Notes: generated from the sequence alone by a model not told the origin. 64,000 bases of DNA from Pseudomonadota bacterium (GCA_027488375.1 JAIYBW010000004.1:186001-250000); one strand, 5' to 3'; numbered from the stretch's first letter, positions 7,876 through 17,758 are shown. Numbers and translations: made by a program.

Positions 7876-9746
7876 AGCTCTACCGTAACTCCAATAGTAA
7901 TCACTTGCTCTGTTGGTAGGTTAAAGAACCTTGAAGCAGATTGAGAATTTCTAGACATAAAGGCAAAAAGCCTTTCTCTCCAGGTGGACATGCCTCTTCC
8001 ATTATCCTTAGGTAAGAGATGTTCTTGCCCTAAAAAGTAAGTCACGTTGGCCATATTAATAGACTCATCGTTATGCAGTTTTATTCGGGATAAAGCGAGA
8101 GGGACATCAGGTATTTCCATAAAGCCAAATAAAAGTTCAACTTTATAAAAGCCTTGAGTCATATGTTTAACATAGGCCTGCTTACTTACATCCACATAAG
8201 GAATCTCATCCGTCTTAACGGTCACAATCAATACCACCTCATGAAGTGAACTATAATGCTGGAGATTGAGAGTGAGTGTCGTGGGAGCAAACTTTGGCTG
8301 ACCGGCCATATAAACTGCCACACCAGGATTTCTGTGAACCCGTTGATTCATGAGCTTTGCGATGACATCAGTGACAGGGCTCACCTTCTCCAGCATCCTT
8401 GCAGAGAGAATCTTCCTTCCTCGGTTCCATGTAGTCATCACACTGAAAACGATAACTCCTACCACTAGAGGGAACCATCCTCCATTGGCGATTTTAAGGG
8501 CATTTGCTCCAAAATAACAAAGCTCTACTCCCCCAAAAAACACACACAGAGGAAGAGCGATAAAGTTACTCCAATTCCAACTGTATCTCGCCACAAAATA
8601 GAATAAAATTGTCGTGATCAACATCGTCATGGTGACTGCGATCCCGTAGGCCGCAGCAAGAGATGTTGAAGATCCAAAAGAAATAGTCAAAGCAATACAA
8701 CAAATCATGAGGGCCCAATTCATATTTCCGACATAGATCTGACCAATTTCTTTTTGAGAAGTATGGTCAATCTTCATTCTTGGCAAGTATTGAAGTTGGA
8801 CTGCTTGCATAGTGAGAGAATAGACACCGGTAATTAAGGCTTGGGACGCAATCACAGTGGCCATGGTTGCAAGAATAACGAGTGGTATTAAGGCCCATTC
8901 CGGAGCTAGTAAATAGAACGGGTTTTTGATCGCCGCAGGATTCTCTAATAATAAAGCGCCTTGGCCGAAATAATTTAATAATAAACAAGGAAGAACACAG
9001 CTAAACCAGGCCGCATCAATAGGATGGCGACCAAAATGTCCAAGATCTGAGTATAAGGCCTCTCCACCCGTTACGACGAGAAAGACAGAACCTAGAACAA
9101 CAAACCCTTTCCAACCGTTTGCTACAAAAAATTCAATGGCATAATGGGGACTCATGGCCATCAGGACGTGGGGATTATCAATCACCTTCACTAGCCCTAA
9201 AAGACCAAGAGTTAAAAACCACAATAAAGTGATGGGGCCAAATACTTTTCCAATTTTTTCAGTTCCGTGACTCTGGATAGAAAAAAGGGCGATCAATATG
9301 GCGACGGTTATAGGAACCACATAGGAGTGCAATCCGGGACTCACAAGTTCTAGACCTTCAATAGCACTGAGAACCGAAATGGCCGGTGTGATGATACCAT
9401 CTCCATATAAGAGAGCTGTCCCGAAGAGACCAAAGAGTGTGAGCACCTTTAATCTTTTCGATGTGTTGTTGAAAATTTTTGAGATCAAGGCAGTGAGAGC
9501 TAATATTCCCCCTTCACCATTGTTATCTGCTTTTAAGATGAGTAAGTGATATTTCAGCGAGATAATGAGAATGAGTGACCAGAAGATAAGAGACAAGACT
9601 CCGAAGATATTTTGCTCAACCACCGCTAGTCCATGGGTGTGGTGGAAAGATTCTTTTAAGGAGTATAAGGGACTTGTTCCAATATCACCATAAACCACGC
9701 CGAGGGCCGTAATAACCAAACCAGTTGTTAGTTTTTTTTCTTTCAT
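7872..9746 (-). CDS. kup: Low-affinity potassium uptake protein Kup
   Basis: 624 residues, the usual Kup length. The N-terminus has the hallmark ALGVVYGDIGTSPLYSLKE, followed by about 12 membrane spans up to roughly residue 435 and a C-terminal cytoplasmic domain. KADNNGEGGILAL and LLYGDGIITPAISVLSAIEG are also strongly conserved in the family. Kup is an inner-membrane K+ symporter, usually K+/H+. It is the last gene of a leftward operon behind a KdpD/KdpE-like pair, with 9 bases separating it from the regulator, which suggests direct control by that system. Confidence 0.95.
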   Translation of the reverse strand: MKEKKLTTGLVITALGVVYGDIGTSPLYSLKESFHHTHGLAVVEQNIFGVLSLIFWSLILIISLKYHLLILKADNNGEGGILALTALISKIFNNTSKRLKVLTLFGLFGTALLYGDGIITPAISVLSAIEGLELVSPGLHSYVVPITVAILIALFSIQSHGTEKIGKVFGPITLLWFLTLGLLGLVKVIDNPHVLMAMSPHYAIEFFVANGWKGFVVLGSVFLVVTGGEALYSDLGHFGRHPIDAAWFSCVLPCLLLNYFGQGALLLENPAAIKNPFYLLAPEWALIPLVILATMATVIASQALITGVYSLTMQAVQLQYLPRMKIDHTSQKEIGQIYVGNMNWALMICCIALTISFGSSTSLAAAYGIAVTMTMLITTILFYFVARYSWNWSNFIALPLCVFFGGVELCYFGANALKIANGGWFPLVVGVIVFSVMTTWNRGRKILSARMLEKVSPVTDVIAKLMNQRVHRNPGVAVYMAGQPKFAPTTLTLNLQHYSSLHEVVLIVTVKTDEIPYVDVSKQAYVKHMTQGFYKVELLFGFMEIPDVPLALSRIKLHNDESINMANVTYFLGQEHLLPKDNGRGMSTWRERLFAFMSRNSQSASRFFNLPTEQVITIGVTVEL

Positions 9747-9755
9747 ATGATCTCT

Positions 9756-10445
9756 CTAGTTCTCAGTTTTAAATCTATAGCCCACACCAGACTCAGTTAT
9801 GAATAGGTTTGGCTCATCAGGGTTTGCTTCTAATTTTTGACGTAGGTGCCTTACATAAACTCTTGGGTACTGGAGGTTATCTACTGAACCTGGCCCCCAA
9901 ACCTCTTTAAGAATCTGTCTATTAGTCAGAATCTTGTTTGGATTCTTAATGAATAACTTTAAAAGGTCATACTCGGTTGAAGTCAACTTCACTTCTTGAC
10001 CATTTTTGAAAACAAGTCTTGAAGCGAGATCAACTTTTATGCCATTCACCTCAGTAATTTCCGAAGCCTCTTTTTTTATCGATCTTCGGACACAAACATT
10101 TATTCTTGCGGCCAATTCTTTTGGGTCAAAAGGCTTTGTCACATAATCGTCCGCCCCGAGATCTAAAGCTTGGACCACAACTTCTGAGTCGTCTTGCACA
10201 GATAGGATAATAATAGGAACGTCAGAGAAAGTTCTAATCTCGTGGAGCACGTTAATTCCTGACATATCCGGCAATCCTAAATCCAAAAGAATAACATCAG
10301 GCTTATGTGTCCCAGCAAAACTAATCGCCTCTCTTCCATTAGTGGCCTCAATAACTTTAAGATTCCGCGCCGAAAGTGAAATATTAAGGAGCTTTCTGAT
10401 CTGGAGCTCATCATCAACAATAAGAATGCGAGGAGATGTATTCAT
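9756..10445 (-). CDS. KdpE-like OmpR-family response regulator
   Basis: 229 residues. The receiver domain (1-120) has the acidic pair at D11/D12, the phosphoacceptor D55 in VILLDLGLPD and K104 in VTKPFD. The C-terminal winged helix (about 130-227) ends ESGVGYRFKTEN. The segment DNLQYPRVYVRHLRQKLE is typical of KdpE. It overlaps the kinase gene by four bases and precedes kup by nine. In enterobacteria KdpE activates kdpFABC; no kdpFABC genes are visible here, so the likely target is kup or the porins next door. Confidence 0.85.
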   Translation of the reverse strand: MNTSPRILIVDDELQIRKLLNISLSARNLKVIEATNGREAISFAGTHKPDVILLDLGLPDMSGINVLHEIRTFSDVPIIILSVQDDSEVVVQALDLGADDYVTKPFDPKELAARINVCVRRSIKKEASEITEVNGIKVDLASRLVFKNGQEVKLTSTEYDLLKLFIKNPNKILTNRQILKEVWGPGSVDNLQYPRVYVRHLRQKLEANPDEPNLFITESGVGYRFKTEN

Positions 10446-11971
10446 GATTGGTAAGCCTCCCTATCAAGTTCTCGGGGAATCTTTAATGTAAACCTCGCCC
10501 CCGAAGGAATTACGTTCTCCACTGAAATAAAACCATTATGAAGCTCGAGAATTGATTTACAAATGGATAGTCCTAGGCCCAGCCCACCAGCTTCCTTGGG
10601 ATTTCCCCGATAGAATTTTTTGAAAATATCATCTGGATTTTTAACAATGATACCAGGCCCATGATCAAGGATATTAACATTAATATAGTGTTCTTCTTTC
10701 TCAACCTCAATTTCTAATGAGGTTTCCGGTGCAGTATAGATAAAGGCATTTCTGATGATGTTTTCAAACGTTTGCTCAATCAAGAAGTAATCCACATAAA
10801 CTAAAGGAAGATCTGCTTCAGCCTTAATCAGGACATTCTTTTCACCATGATGTTTTTTAACTTTCCTAACCGCAGTATTAAGCGTCTCTACAACATCAGC
10901 ATAATCGAGCTTAAGCTTTAAATTACCAGATTCAAGACGACTCATATCCAAAAGGTTCTGAACGACATAGTCGAGACGTTCCACACCATGAGAAATTTCT
11001 TCTGCAATGGCCTTAATCCTCTCAGGATCCGATGTAAGGTCCTTATCTAAAAGAGCGGATGAAAATCCCATGATGGCCGAAAGAGGTGTTCTCATCTCGT
11101 GTGAAACAGAATTTAATAATGTCTTATAGATTCTTTCCGACTCCTCATTAATCATTTTACCACGAAGCTCAATCTCAAGGCGTTCTCGCAGTAAACCTGT
11201 TGAAAGTTGCTTAGAGATAGCATCAAGAATAGGCCAGTGATCAATTGAGAAATTTCTCTGGGCATTTAAGTCTAATATAAGAATACCAATGATTTTTTTT
11301 TCGGCTACTAAAGGAACGAACAGTGCCCTTGAATGAGAAAATTCATCTGTAAATTTTCCTGCAGGCCTTAATTTACGGACGACACTTTGAATGATCAGAT
11401 CCTCATCCATAGCTTGAGGTATAAAATCTCCAATCCTTCTCATCTTTGAGGGATGAAAATCATGTCCTACCACTTCATGGAGAAGTAAACATGAAGGACA
11501 ATTAAATATTTTATTGATCTCACTTCTAATAATTGTATTTAACGAACTCAAATCTTCGGCCAAGGATAGTGCCTTGGTAATGTTATATAATTGAGTGGCA
11601 CGATTCCTTTCTGACATGAGGACTATTTCTTTAAGTTTAAGTCTCTTGAGAAGTGTCCCAATCACTAGTCCTGCAACGAGATAGAGAATAAGAATTGTCC
11701 AATCTTCAGGAGCATGAATGGCGAAAGTAAATCTTGGGGGAATAAAAAGTAGATTCCAACAGATTGCTCCGAGAAATGTTGCAAAAATGATATTGTAATT
11801 TTTGAGGTAAAGAGAAGCCGTCGTTATACCTATGAGATAAATCATCCCGAGAGCACGGTAATCTACAATCTTATCTAGGAGATAGTTTAAAGCTGTTAAC
11901 AGAGCGAGAAAGCCCGTTGTCATGGCAAAGCTTTTTATCATTTGTTTAATATCTGCTTTGGCTATCTTCAT
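10442..11971 (-). CDS. KdpD-like sensor kinase lacking the Kdp/USP N-terminus
   Basis: 509 residues. The protein starts directly with the four-helix DUF4118 membrane region (about 15-110). A GAF-like domain follows (about 130-265), then HisKA with SVSHEMRTPLSAIMG and an ATPase domain with DHGPGI and GGLGLGLSICKSI. Full KdpD is about 890 residues because it begins with a KdpD ATP-binding domain and a universal stress domain, both missing here. It shares a four-base overlap with the KdpE-like gene. It probably senses K+ or membrane conditions through the retained C-terminal half. Confidence 0.85.
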   Translation of the reverse strand: MKIAKADIKQMIKSFAMTTGFLALLTALNYLLDKIVDYRALGMIYLIGITTASLYLKNYNIIFATFLGAICWNLLFIPPRFTFAIHAPEDWTILILYLVAGLVIGTLLKRLKLKEIVLMSERNRATQLYNITKALSLAEDLSSLNTIIRSEINKIFNCPSCLLLHEVVGHDFHPSKMRRIGDFIPQAMDEDLIIQSVVRKLRPAGKFTDEFSHSRALFVPLVAEKKIIGILILDLNAQRNFSIDHWPILDAISKQLSTGLLRERLEIELRGKMINEESERIYKTLLNSVSHEMRTPLSAIMGFSSALLDKDLTSDPERIKAIAEEISHGVERLDYVVQNLLDMSRLESGNLKLKLDYADVVETLNTAVRKVKKHHGEKNVLIKAEADLPLVYVDYFLIEQTFENIIRNAFIYTAPETSLEIEVEKEEHYINVNILDHGPGIIVKNPDDIFKKFYRGNPKEAGGLGLGLSICKSILELHNGFISVENVIPSGARFTLKIPRELDREAYQS

Positions 11972-12184
11972 AGTTATTTACAATAAGTTTATACATCTCT
12001 TATTTATCACAGTGACCACATCTAGGCCTTTTCGCTGCGAAGCATCTAAGTAAATGACATCTTTTAACAATCAAACACCAAGCACCATTAAAAAGGTGTT
12101 AAAATCGCTAGAAAAATCCATTTTCTTAGATTCATGAAGCGCCACGCACTGGCATGCTAATCTTGAAGCTTAAAGGAAAAAATT

Positions 12185-13327
12185 ATGATTTATAGAGAAA
12201 AAGCTGCACCACAGGCCTTAACAAAGTCTTATTTTGCCCAAAAACCTGGGTTAGGAATATTTGCCACAGGCTTCATGATCATAGTCTGCGGCACGGTCTG
12301 GGCCCAAGACAAGCAACCCGTTAAGTTTGGGGGCTTTGTCGATACCTATTACGCTTACGATTTTAATAACCCCAAAGATCATGAAAGAGAATTCACCACT
12401 CAGCCAGTTCGCCATAATGAATTCAATATCAATCTGGCCTACCTAGAGGCAGTCATGAAGCAGGAGAAAACAAGAAGCCGTCTCGCCCTGCAATTTGGTC
12501 AATCAGTGACAAAAAATACTGTGGGAGAACCCAAAGATGGAACGACTTCAGGGCCTCAAGATGCAAAAATATTTCAAGAAGCCTATATTGGAAAAAAACT
12601 CGGGCACAAGACTTGGCTTGATTTCGGAATATTCCTTGGAAACATTGGATCAGAAAGCTGGATATCAAAAGACAACTGGACCTACACTCGTGCTCTTAAT
12701 CTTGATTATGTTCCCTACTACTCTTCAGGGGTCAGGCTTGAGCATAGTTTAAGTCAGAAAGAAATTGTCCAATTTCAAATACTGAATGGCTGGCAAAATA
12801 TGTCTGAAAATAATCAGGGCAAGGCCATCGGTATTCAATACAAAAATTTCATCACTGATAAGGTCACGTTTACCTATAATAATTTTTTTGGTGATGAAGA
12901 AGTCGTTTCATCAAATCCTCGATTTCGGGCCTATCACAATTTTATTCTACAGTGGATGAAAGATGAACGTTGGCAATACCTGGCCGCCTTCGATGTGGGT
13001 CATCAATCTCAACAGCAAGCTGATGGTGTTGATGGATGGGTCGCTAGCACTTTCACTGTCAGACAAATTCTCAACCAAGAGCAGTCTTTAGCATACAGAT
13101 TGGAATATTATTCTGATCCACACCAGGCCAATATCGTGACAAAAACGTCTAACGGCTTTCAAGTCACTGGTCTTTCCATCAACTTTGATCAAAAACTTGA
13201 TGAAGCCGTTTTGTGGAGAACTGAACTGAGAGGATTTAGTTCAAAGGATAAGATTTATCCACAAGGAAGTAGTGCTAAAAATGGATCTAATGGATTTCTA
13301 GTCACTTCTTTTTCAACATGGTTTTAA
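12185..13327 (+). CDS. Outer-membrane beta-barrel porin (BBP2-like)
   Basis: 380 residues, ATG after AAAGGAA. A long signal region ends near VCGTVWAQ (about residue 40). The mature protein starts VKFGGFVDTYYAYDFNNP and continues with alternating beta-strand pattern to a C-terminal Phe, typical of outer-membrane barrels. VRHNEFNINLAYLEA is shared with the porin immediately downstream (NRHNDLTINLLEINVA), marking the two as paralogues. The gene is divergent from the KdpD-like kinase, 213 bases apart, so the potassium-type regulator may control it. The permeating solute is unknown. Confidence 0.8.
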   Translation: MIYREKAAPQALTKSYFAQKPGLGIFATGFMIIVCGTVWAQDKQPVKFGGFVDTYYAYDFNNPKDHEREFTTQPVRHNEFNINLAYLEAVMKQEKTRSRLALQFGQSVTKNTVGEPKDGTTSGPQDAKIFQEAYIGKKLGHKTWLDFGIFLGNIGSESWISKDNWTYTRALNLDYVPYYSSGVRLEHSLSQKEIVQFQILNGWQNMSENNQGKAIGIQYKNFITDKVTFTYNNFFGDEEVVSSNPRFRAYHNFILQWMKDERWQYLAAFDVGHQSQQQADGVDGWVASTFTVRQILNQEQSLAYRLEYYSDPHQANIVTKTSNGFQVTGLSINFDQKLDEAVLWRTELRGFSSKDKIYPQGSSAKNGSNGFLVTSFSTWF

Positions 13328-13451
13328 AACAATTAAGAAGTCTTTAATAGTCTATTAGATCGGTCTCTCAACCTAAGTATTTCTACTAAATAATAACTTG
13401 ATTTAAACTCAAGAACTTTTACCATAAGAGGATAAATATTCTGGAGGCTTC

Positions 13452-15044
13452 ATGTATTTTGTCCTATTTACCATCATGGTTTCCACCTTCTCTTTTGCCC
13501 AAAATTCAAATGAACTCAAGGCAAAGTTAGACGAGATCGATAAAGAAATTCTCAAAACCAGCAAGTCTGCGCAAGAAGGAGATAATGCCGGAATCTTTAA
13601 GCAGCACCTTGAAAAACTCATAAAAGAAAAAGCTCAATATGAGAAACTTTTAAAACAGGTCTCAAAATCCAGCAAGTCTTCCAAAATTTCAGAAGACCAA
13701 AACTCGAGAAAAATTCTTCCTACAGTGGTGAGACAAGATTTAGAAAAGTTTAAAGCTTGGCAAGACGAGACTCTCCCCCTAGAGAAAAGATACGATCTCA
13801 TCCTGAGTGAAATGTCTAACCTCTATGAGATGAATGGTCGCCTGACTGGACTTGAAACTAAAGATGAGGAAATACTTAAAACGATCAAAGAAAACAAAAC
13901 ACGTCTTAAGCAACTCGAAGAGCTTAAAGTTGAATACGAGATTAAAATCCGTGAAGCTGATGATCATGAGTTCAGTGAGCAGAAAAAAGCTGGAGTCCGT
14001 GTTGGGATGATGGCCGATATCTATTACCAATGGGATTTTAATAATCCTCGTAGGAATACGGATGGGTCTGCGGAAGTTCTTTATAAAAACTACACCAATC
14101 GCCACAATGACCTAACTATAAATCTTCTCGAAATTAACGTGGCAAAAAGTTATAAAAGAATGGATGCTTATGCAGATATTGATTTTGGTGAGCAGCCTGA
14201 ACAGAATAAGCCCCATGATTCAGATGCGATCGCAACCCATCTCGGTCAGGCCTTTTTAAGATACCGCCCTAAGATGTTTAACGATACCTCTCTTACTGTC
14301 GGTAAATTTTATTCTCACTTTGGTTATGAGGTTTCTAAGAACATTGAAAACCGAACTTATTCAAGACCCTTCTACTATACCCTTGTCTGTCCTTTTTGGC
14401 ATGAAGGTGTCTCAGTTAATAGATCAAACCTAGGACCTTTCAGTGTTTCAGGTTTTATCTACGACCGTACTGATGACAGAGTTGATAATAATTCTGGAAA
14501 AACCTACGGATTACAAGTCGGATATACCTTTGAGAAATTAAGTGCAACCTATAACGGAATCTCAGGCTCCGAACTAAATTCAGCAGGTGAAAATACGGAA
14601 GGAAATTATAAGACTCAACACGAAGTTATTTTATCCTACCAGGCCACAGAGAGACTCACCCTTATTACAGATGCTGTGATCGGAAAGAATGAAGGATATG
14701 ACGTTGACACAGGCAGGGATCAAAGCTGGTACTCTTTAGTTGGCTACGCAGATTATAGAACACATTCGACGAATTCACTTGGACTACGAGTCGAAAATTT
14801 CACCGAAACAACCTCAAGCAAGGCAGCCAACAATTTATTTACCACAACAGCAAACCCTACAGTAAGACCACCTTCGATCATGGCCTACACTCTGACGAAC
14901 AGATACAATTTAGGTCAAGGTGCGGAAATTAGAGCTGAGCTTAGATACGACAATTCTAATAAAGAAATATTCTCCAGCGACACGAGCGGAGAATTTGTTA
15001 AGGATCAGACGACGATCACGCTTGGATGGCTTTATTCAATTTAG
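13452..15044 (+). CDS. Outer-membrane porin with N-terminal coiled coil
   Basis: 530 residues, ATG after GGAGG. The signal peptide ends FSFAQ (about residue 17). Residues 20-170 are charged and helical with coiled-coil character, including KTIKENKTRLKQLEELKVEY. From about residue 178 the beta-barrel begins with MMADIYYQWDFNNPR, paralogous to the preceding porin. The coiled coil probably lies in the periplasm, as in porins that reach the peptidoglycan or trimerise. The gene ends in a hairpin shared with the convergent response regulator. The substrate is unknown. Confidence 0.8.
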   Translation: MYFVLFTIMVSTFSFAQNSNELKAKLDEIDKEILKTSKSAQEGDNAGIFKQHLEKLIKEKAQYEKLLKQVSKSSKSSKISEDQNSRKILPTVVRQDLEKFKAWQDETLPLEKRYDLILSEMSNLYEMNGRLTGLETKDEEILKTIKENKTRLKQLEELKVEYEIKIREADDHEFSEQKKAGVRVGMMADIYYQWDFNNPRRNTDGSAEVLYKNYTNRHNDLTINLLEINVAKSYKRMDAYADIDFGEQPEQNKPHDSDAIATHLGQAFLRYRPKMFNDTSLTVGKFYSHFGYEVSKNIENRTYSRPFYYTLVCPFWHEGVSVNRSNLGPFSVSGFIYDRTDDRVDNNSGKTYGLQVGYTFEKLSATYNGISGSELNSAGENTEGNYKTQHEVILSYQATERLTLITDAVIGKNEGYDVDTGRDQSWYSLVGYADYRTHSTNSLGLRVENFTETTSSKAANNLFTTTANPTVRPPSIMAYTLTNRYNLGQGAEIRAELRYDNSNKEIFSSDTSGEFVKDQTTITLGWLYSI

Positions 15045-15055
15045 ATTCATAATCG

Positions 15056-15075
15056 GACGCCTCGAGAGGGGCGTC
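15056..15075. terminator. Bidirectional hairpin between convergent genes
   Basis: GACGCCTC pairs with GGGGCGTC (one G-T pair) around a GAGA loop, followed by TCTTT on the plus strand. It fills the 34-base space between the porin stop and the convergent response-regulator stop, where a shared terminator is expected. Confidence 0.7.
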
Positions 15076-15078
15076 TCT

Positions 15079-15723
15079 TTAGACTAATTTTAATTTCACC
15101 GCAATCGCAATGGTTTCGGCTACGTTCGAGGCGCCCAATTTCTTCATGATATTTAAGCGATGGGCCTCAATTGTTCGACTACTTAACCCAAATTCACCAG
15201 CGATTTTTTTTGAACTCATCCCTTTGATCATCATCTTCAACACATCTTTTTCTTTAGGAGTGAGTGAGTAGCTATCAGTCACGTCAGAGATCTGAACTGG
15301 TGGCGTAGACGCCTTAGCTGTTTTAAGGTCTATCTGCTCTGGATAATAGACTCCTGTGGCCATCACTTGATTGATAGCATGAATTAAAATGTCTGCGACC
15401 GTATCCTTCGTCAAAAACGCTCCAGCACCAAGTTTGAGAGCACGGATCATGTACTCAGGGTTGTCATGCATGGTGAGGATGATGACATGAATATCGGGTC
15501 TTTCCTTGCGCACTTTTTCTAGGACTTCAAGACCAGATATTTCAGGCAAGGACAAGTCGAGAATAAGAACATGACAATCTATTTTTGGTAAAAGGCCCAG
15601 AAAAACGCTAGGACTTCCTTCTTCCCCCACGATTTCAAAGTCACTATTGGCCGACACTAAGGACCTCAGGCCCTGTCTGACGATATGGTGGTCTTCCAAA
15701 ATAAAAATCTTAACTTTTTTCAT
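15079..15723 (-). CDS. NarL/LuxR-family response regulator
   Basis: 214 residues. The receiver has phosphoacceptor D56 in VLILDLSLPE and the conserved lysine in FLTKDT. A C-terminal LuxR helix-turn-helix follows (about 150-210): SLTPKEKDVLKMM, KKIAGEFGLSSRTIEAH and RLNIMKKLGA. It overlaps the 3' end of the kinase gene upstream by 14 bases, so the two are translationally linked. This class dimerises on phosphorylation and regulates transcription. The target genes are not evident; the convergent porins are candidates. Confidence 0.9.
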   Translation of the reverse strand: MKKVKIFILEDHHIVRQGLRSLVSANSDFEIVGEEGSPSVFLGLLPKIDCHVLILDLSLPEISGLEVLEKVRKERPDIHVIILTMHDNPEYMIRALKLGAGAFLTKDTVADILIHAINQVMATGVYYPEQIDLKTAKASTPPVQISDVTDSYSLTPKEKDVLKMMIKGMSSKKIAGEFGLSSRTIEAHRLNIMKKLGASNVAETIAIAVKLKLV

Positions 15724-17095
15724 TGATGATCTCTTTTAAACTAAACTCAAATTTAAAACCTGTCCCTGGAGTTTGAACAATCCGGTCCATATGCCCCTTA
15801 AACAGCTGTGATCGATAGTGTAAGGAGTTGGGTAAGGGGCTTTTACTATTATAACCGACTCCATCGTCGCTATAAAGCAGTTCTAATGAATCTTTATCTA
15901 GTAAGAATTTAAAGTAAATGTTTTTAGCGTGAGCGTGTTTGGCCGCATTCTGAACCAGTTCTTGAATCATGCGGTAAAGATTTAAGGCAAAAGAATGTTT
16001 AAAAGCGAGGGACTCAATTTCATCATCAAACTGGAAATGAAATTTAAATTCATAAAATTCATTGCGCTCATCGAGATAACTTTTAATAGCAGAAACACAG
16101 CCAAAATCTTTTAACAAAGATGGCATGATATCCTGGGATATACTTCTTAATTCTTGGATAATATCTTCGCTCAAAAGAAGGAGCTTATGCACCTGATCCT
16201 TAGTCGTAGGATCTTGAAGTTTTTTCTCCACATCATTTAAGCTCCAGTTGAGGGCCGTCAGAGACTGGCCAACACTATCATGTAAGCTATAGGAAATTTT
16301 CTCGCGCTCTTCTTCTTGAATCTTCAACACATTGATGGCCATGACAGCATTTTTTTCCGCCACTGATTTTTCCATCTGATCGACCACTTGAACTGTCTTT
16401 TTGGATAAAACATAGGCCACAACCAAACTGCCCAGGACGAGAAAGAAACCAAAGCCTAAAAGGTTATGCTGGATTTCTTTTAAGGGTAGGTTCACCTCAT
16501 CCCAGTCCATTTCACTTAAAAGAGCATACTCCAAATGATCAAAGGTAAAGCGGGAGTAAGCACTAATCACTTTCACACCCCTATAATCATCCACAATGGC
16601 AACACCCCTCTTACCCTGCAATGAATTTTTGGAGGCTTCGTTATTGATTTTAAAATGGCTCAAATCACTTATAAAGCGAGAGGCACTTCTAATGAAATGA
16701 TCGCTACCTACGATATAAATCTCACCCGAATTCCCTAACCCCTGACGCTCATGAAGAATGTGGCTTATGCCCTTAAAATTAAAAAAATAAAACTCAGCAC
16801 CTCTTCTAAACACAAACTCTGTTTGAGAAAAAGGTGAAAACATGTTGTCCATGAGAGACAAAAGCTTACGATCAGAGCACTTGGATTCACCCAATGAACA
16901 AACTCCAACGTAAGACTTATTTTTGCTAAAGTTGCCAGACGGATCGGCCATGATTAACTTTAAATTGGTTAAATAAAGACTTAATTTATCCTGGGCGAGG
17001 CTGTTCACTGATGTCAGATGTTCAGAGGCCCGATAAATAATGGCTTCTTTCGATTTAAAATAAATCCAAAAAGAAATTGAAATGAGATTAATCAT
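15710..17095 (-). CDS. NarX/DegS-type sensor histidine kinase
   Basis: 461 residues from the first legal start at 17095. An N-terminal span is followed by an extracytoplasmic domain (about 20-205), a second span (about 210-230), a HisKA_3 box (EEEREKISYSLHDSVGQSL) and an ATPase domain with LVQNAAKHAHA and DDGVGYN. The first span looks shortened: the frame stays open upstream for 18 codons, giving a classic basic N-terminus (RKPNLNKR) and a longer helix. The only initiator-like codon there is an ATA at 17147-17149, four bases after AGGA. The operon continues into the response regulator. The signal is unknown. Confidence 0.85.
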   Translation of the reverse strand: MINLISISFWIYFKSKEAIIYRASEHLTSVNSLAQDKLSLYLTNLKLIMADPSGNFSKNKSYVGVCSLGESKCSDRKLLSLMDNMFSPFSQTEFVFRRGAEFYFFNFKGISHILHERQGLGNSGEIYIVGSDHFIRSASRFISDLSHFKINNEASKNSLQGKRGVAIVDDYRGVKVISAYSRFTFDHLEYALLSEMDWDEVNLPLKEIQHNLLGFGFFLVLGSLVVAYVLSKKTVQVVDQMEKSVAEKNAVMAINVLKIQEEEREKISYSLHDSVGQSLTALNWSLNDVEKKLQDPTTKDQVHKLLLLSEDIIQELRSISQDIMPSLLKDFGCVSAIKSYLDERNEFYEFKFHFQFDDEIESLAFKHSFALNLYRMIQELVQNAAKHAHAKNIYFKFLLDKDSLELLYSDDGVGYNSKSPLPNSLHYRSQLFKGHMDRIVQTPGTGFKFEFSLKEIINEKS

Positions 17096-17155
17096 CCCAA
17101 TTGAAAAAAAGGCAATTGATAAGCGCTTATTTAAATTTGGTTTTCTTATAAAATC

Positions 17156-17461
17156 CTAATTGCCGCTTTGTCTTTTCTGAACTTTAAGCTTTTCTATTTC
17201 GGCCTGTTGATCTTGCATTATTTTTATCATCTGGGGTATTAACACATCAACATTTATCCGAACATTTTCTTTGAATCGTGGCCCAATTTCTCTTCTATCC
17301 GGATGACTCTGTTGATAGGCAATTTTATCAACTATAACAGCTTCGGGCATCATTTCTCTGATGGACTCAACCGTTGAAGGATCAAGCTTTAAAAGGGCGT
17401 CGTCACTGCCTAAAACGTTGCCTGCGAAAAACATGGAAATTAAAAATATTTTAAGACACAT
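17156..17461 (-). CDS. Small exported protein upstream of sensor kinase
   Basis: 101 residues. The signal peptide ends near AGNVLGS (about residue 19). The C-terminal third (VDVLIPQMIKIMQDQQAEIE) is an amphipathic coiled coil. That segment and MPEAVIVDK resemble the end of S74-type intramolecular chaperones (AQE..PEAV, then LIPLL-IQEQ-EI-L), but the catalytic core of that domain is absent, so this is a weak resemblance. The stop codon is within ten bases of the possible kinase start on the same strand, so it may be a periplasmic partner of that kinase. Confidence 0.5.
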   Translation of the reverse strand: MCLKIFLISMFFAGNVLGSDDALLKLDPSTVESIREMMPEAVIVDKIAYQQSHPDRREIGPRFKENVRINVDVLIPQMIKIMQDQQAEIEKLKVQKRQSGN

Positions 17462-17758
17462 AATTAAACCTCATCATCAACTGCCTTTTCAGGCCCAAAT
17501 ACTGCAATGCAATATTTACATATTATCGATCTATTTCAGAAATTAAAATATATCGGAAAAGTACCTATCTTTATGTTCTTTAAGCTTGTCGCCTAAGTAT
17601 AAATACTAATAGACCCTACAATAACTAGATAAAATTAATAAAATTGAGAGCATGCTATAAAACTAAAGGATTTTTCTGACTATGGAGATCTGAATTCAGA
17701 AAAAAATCTTTGCCAGACTCTTAATTAGGAATGGGTAGACAATAGTTGTAAAGAGAAA
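17462..17758. other. AT-rich intergenic region without recognisable gene
   Basis: No open frame with coding character was found on either strand. It should contain the promoter of the leftward small-protein/kinase/regulator operon. No conserved operator or RNA element was recognised. Confidence 0.5.

Noticed and set aside
17156..17461. S74-type intramolecular chaperone
   Set aside because: Only the PEAV-like word and the C-terminal coiled coil resemble it. The catalytic Ser/Lys core is missing and the protein has a signal peptide.
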